A stretch of 8,105 nt of DNA from a bacterium HR39 (GTDB taxonomy: Bacteria > Pseudomonadota > Alphaproteobacteria > Geminicoccales > Geminicoccaceae): assembly GCA_002898955.1 (NCBI GenBank), contig BEIP01000036.1:1-8105 (forward strand), read 5' to 3'. Position numbers and translations under genes: made by a program. A model generated the notes under the pieces. It searched no databases, was not told the origin of the DNA, and saw only the letters and a program-made list of their open reading frames with translations. Within the stretch, counting starts at the first letter, position 1. Every line of letters starts with the position of its first letter. Below, in pieces: positions 6,935 to 8,105 of this stretch.

Positions 6935-8105
6935 TCAGGTGCGGGCGCGGAAGGTGCGCGCGTGCGGGCGCCAGTCGGGGCGGCGGACCGGCGGCGGCGC
7001 ATGGCCGAGGCGCACCGGCTCGGCGAGCAGGCATCCCGCCACCGCGTCGAGGCCGTCGTCGCGTGCGTTGGCGCCGGGGCGCCACTCGCGCATCTCCAGC
7101 GGGAAGGGCGTGCGCAGCACCCGGGCGTGGGCGAACAGCCGCCGGCTCGCGAGCAGCGGATCGAAGGCCTCGAGGATGCGGCGGTCCTTGGGCAGATGGC
7201 TGGTGTGCTCGCGCACCGCCGTGGCGATGCCCCGCGCCCGCAGCTCGCGCCGCAGGGTGGCGGGCAGGAAGCGCCCCAGCCCGTTCACCTCGACGAGGAT
7301 GCACGGGACGGCGTTGGCGGCGCAGAACTCCGCCACCTGCCGGCACATGGCCGCCGCCTCGTCCTCCTCGGCCAGACGGCGGCTGGAGTCGAGATAGCGG
7401 ATGTCGTGCAGATGGTAGTGACCCTCGGCGTCGGCGAACACGACGGCCACCACGCTGGCGTCCCCCCGCTCCGGCCGGCCGATGGCCGGATCCCAGAAGG
7501 CGGTGGCGGAGACCATGCGCCGGCCACCGATCTCCAGCACCGGGCGGCCGTTGGCCTCGTAGGTCTCGATCTCCGCGTCGTACACGACGAGCCGGTCGGG
7601 ATCGAGCCGCAGCTCCTCGAGCGGCACCGGGTGGAGCATCATCTGACTGGCGAAGCGGGCCGGGCCGCTCTCGCGCTCGATGCGCGCGATCTCCTCCTCG
7701 GGGAAGCGCTCGGGCCAGCGGCTGCGGCCCGCTTCGTCGCGGATCGGCAGCACCAGCCGCTCGTAGCCGTCGAGGAAGGGCCGCTCCTCGCCGAGTTCGG
7801 GACGCGGCTCGTCGGCGTAGATGCTGTGGTAGTGGTGGGGGGTGCCGACATAGAGGATGGTGCCGCCGGGGCAGAGCACGAAGGGCAGCTCGGCGAGACG
7901 CGCGCGCAGCTCGGCGCGCTTCTTCGGCGTATCACAGGTGTTGGGCACCTCCACGTCGTCGCAGACGATCACGTCCGCCCGCGCACCGGTGATGTTGGCG
8001 AAGAGCCCGCGCGCCATCACCGAGGGATCGCGCAGGTCCATCGGCCGGCGCACGGTGAACTGGTCCTGCCCCCAGGCACCCGGTCCGGAGGGACGGATGT
8101 GGGCG
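6935..8105 (-). CDS. Phage terminase large subunit, 5' end beyond the window (partial)
   Basis: This is the ATPase-nuclease motor that packages phage DNA into proheads. The last 389 residues are visible and the frame stays open through the window edge. A GTG at 8053 exists, but codons before it (beginning AHIRPSGPGAWGQDQFTV) read as conserved protein, so it is not the start. Seen, numbered from the edge: the Walker B-like stretch ADVIVCDD (43-50) followed by VEVPNT; the GT of TILYVGTPHHYHS as the ATPase coupling motif (87-88); a linker with RFASQMMLHPV; then an RNase H-like nuclease with WDPA (Asp205), LVEVNG (Glu272) and DDGLDA (349-354) as the likely metal ligands. The Walker A loop should lie beyond 8105. 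The pattern resembles T7 gp19-type terminases; that subfamily is an inference. All visible motifs look intact, and base composition matches the neighbours. It converges on the aminotransferase with a 24-bp gap. Confidence 0.88.
   Translation of the reverse strand, partial: AHIRPSGPGAWGQDQFTVRRPMDLRDPSVMARGLFANITGARADVIVCDDVEVPNTCDTPKKRAELRARLAELPFVLCPGGTILYVGTPHHYHSIYADEPRPELGEERPFLDGYERLVLPIRDEAGRSRWPERFPEEEIARIERESGPARFASQMMLHPVPLEELRLDPDRLVVYDAEIETYEANGRPVLEIGGRRMVSATAFWDPAIGRPERGDASVVAVVFADAEGHYHLHDIRYLDSSRRLAEEDEAAAMCRQVAEFCAANAVPCILVEVNGLGRFLPATLRRELRARGIATAVREHTSHLPKDRRILEAFDPLLASRRLFAHARVLRTPFPLEMREWRPGANARDDGLDAVAGCLLAEPVRLGHAPPPVRRPDWRPHARTFRART

Noticed and set aside
5689..7992. 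Plus-strand open frame of 767 codons spanning the aminotransferase and terminase
   Set aside because: It is a wrong-frame reading of the aminotransferase and then antisense to the terminase. The composition is extreme (Arg/Pro/Gly/Ala), so its length reflects GC content, not a gene.
8051..8053. GTG as the start of the terminase gene
   Set aside because: The frame is open upstream to the window edge and the codons there read as typical terminase sequence (GAWGQDQFTV before RRP), so the gene is partial at the edge.

Overview
The window is a dense, very GC-rich bacterial chromosome segment. Third codon positions are strongly G/C biased, GTG starts are common, and neighbouring genes often overlap by 4 nt. 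The gene content points to an alphaproteobacterium: an MtaB-type gene next to ftsY, and the order mlaD / DUF2155 / aat-accC-accB-aroQ. I cannot name a genus from the sequence.

Region by region. (1) Positions 1-1961, plus strand: the 3' end of a TRAM-domain methylthiotransferase (probably mtaB), then ftsY (SRP receptor), mlaD (MCE-domain lipid transporter subunit) and a secreted DUF2155 protein. Each gene starts inside the stop codon of the one before (ATGA, ATGA, GTGA), so they look like one translationally coupled transcript. (2) Positions 1847-4869, minus strand: aroQ, accB, accC and aat, read from high to low coordinates. They make dehydroquinate dehydratase, the biotin carrier and biotin carboxylase of acetyl-CoA carboxylase, and the N-end-rule leucyl/phenylalanyl transferase. 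The 3' ends of aat and the DUF2155 gene converge and overlap by 115 bp, and both strands are coding there. (3) Positions 4870-5012: a 143-bp divergent intergenic region with a weak promoter candidate for aroQ. (4) Positions 5013-6910, plus strand: a PglC-type phosphoglycosyl transferase overlapping a DegT/DnrJ/EryC1/StrS aminotransferase by GTGA. This is a two-gene surface-glycan module. (5) Positions 6935-8105, minus strand: the 3' part of a phage terminase large subunit that runs off the window edge, which suggests a prophage or prophage remnant beyond the right edge.

Regions 1 and 2 are conserved housekeeping and envelope functions: membrane protein targeting, outer-membrane lipid homeostasis, fatty acid and aromatic precursor synthesis. 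Regions 3 to 5 look accessory: a glycan pair ends 24 bp from a convergent phage packaging gene. I found no RNA genes, CRISPR arrays, insertion sequences or clear attachment sites. No stretch longer than 143 bp lacks a gene. I see no strong case for a wholly new system. The best leads are the convergent coding overlap, the glycan-pair/terminase junction and the joining of ftsY to the mlaD-DUF2155 block.
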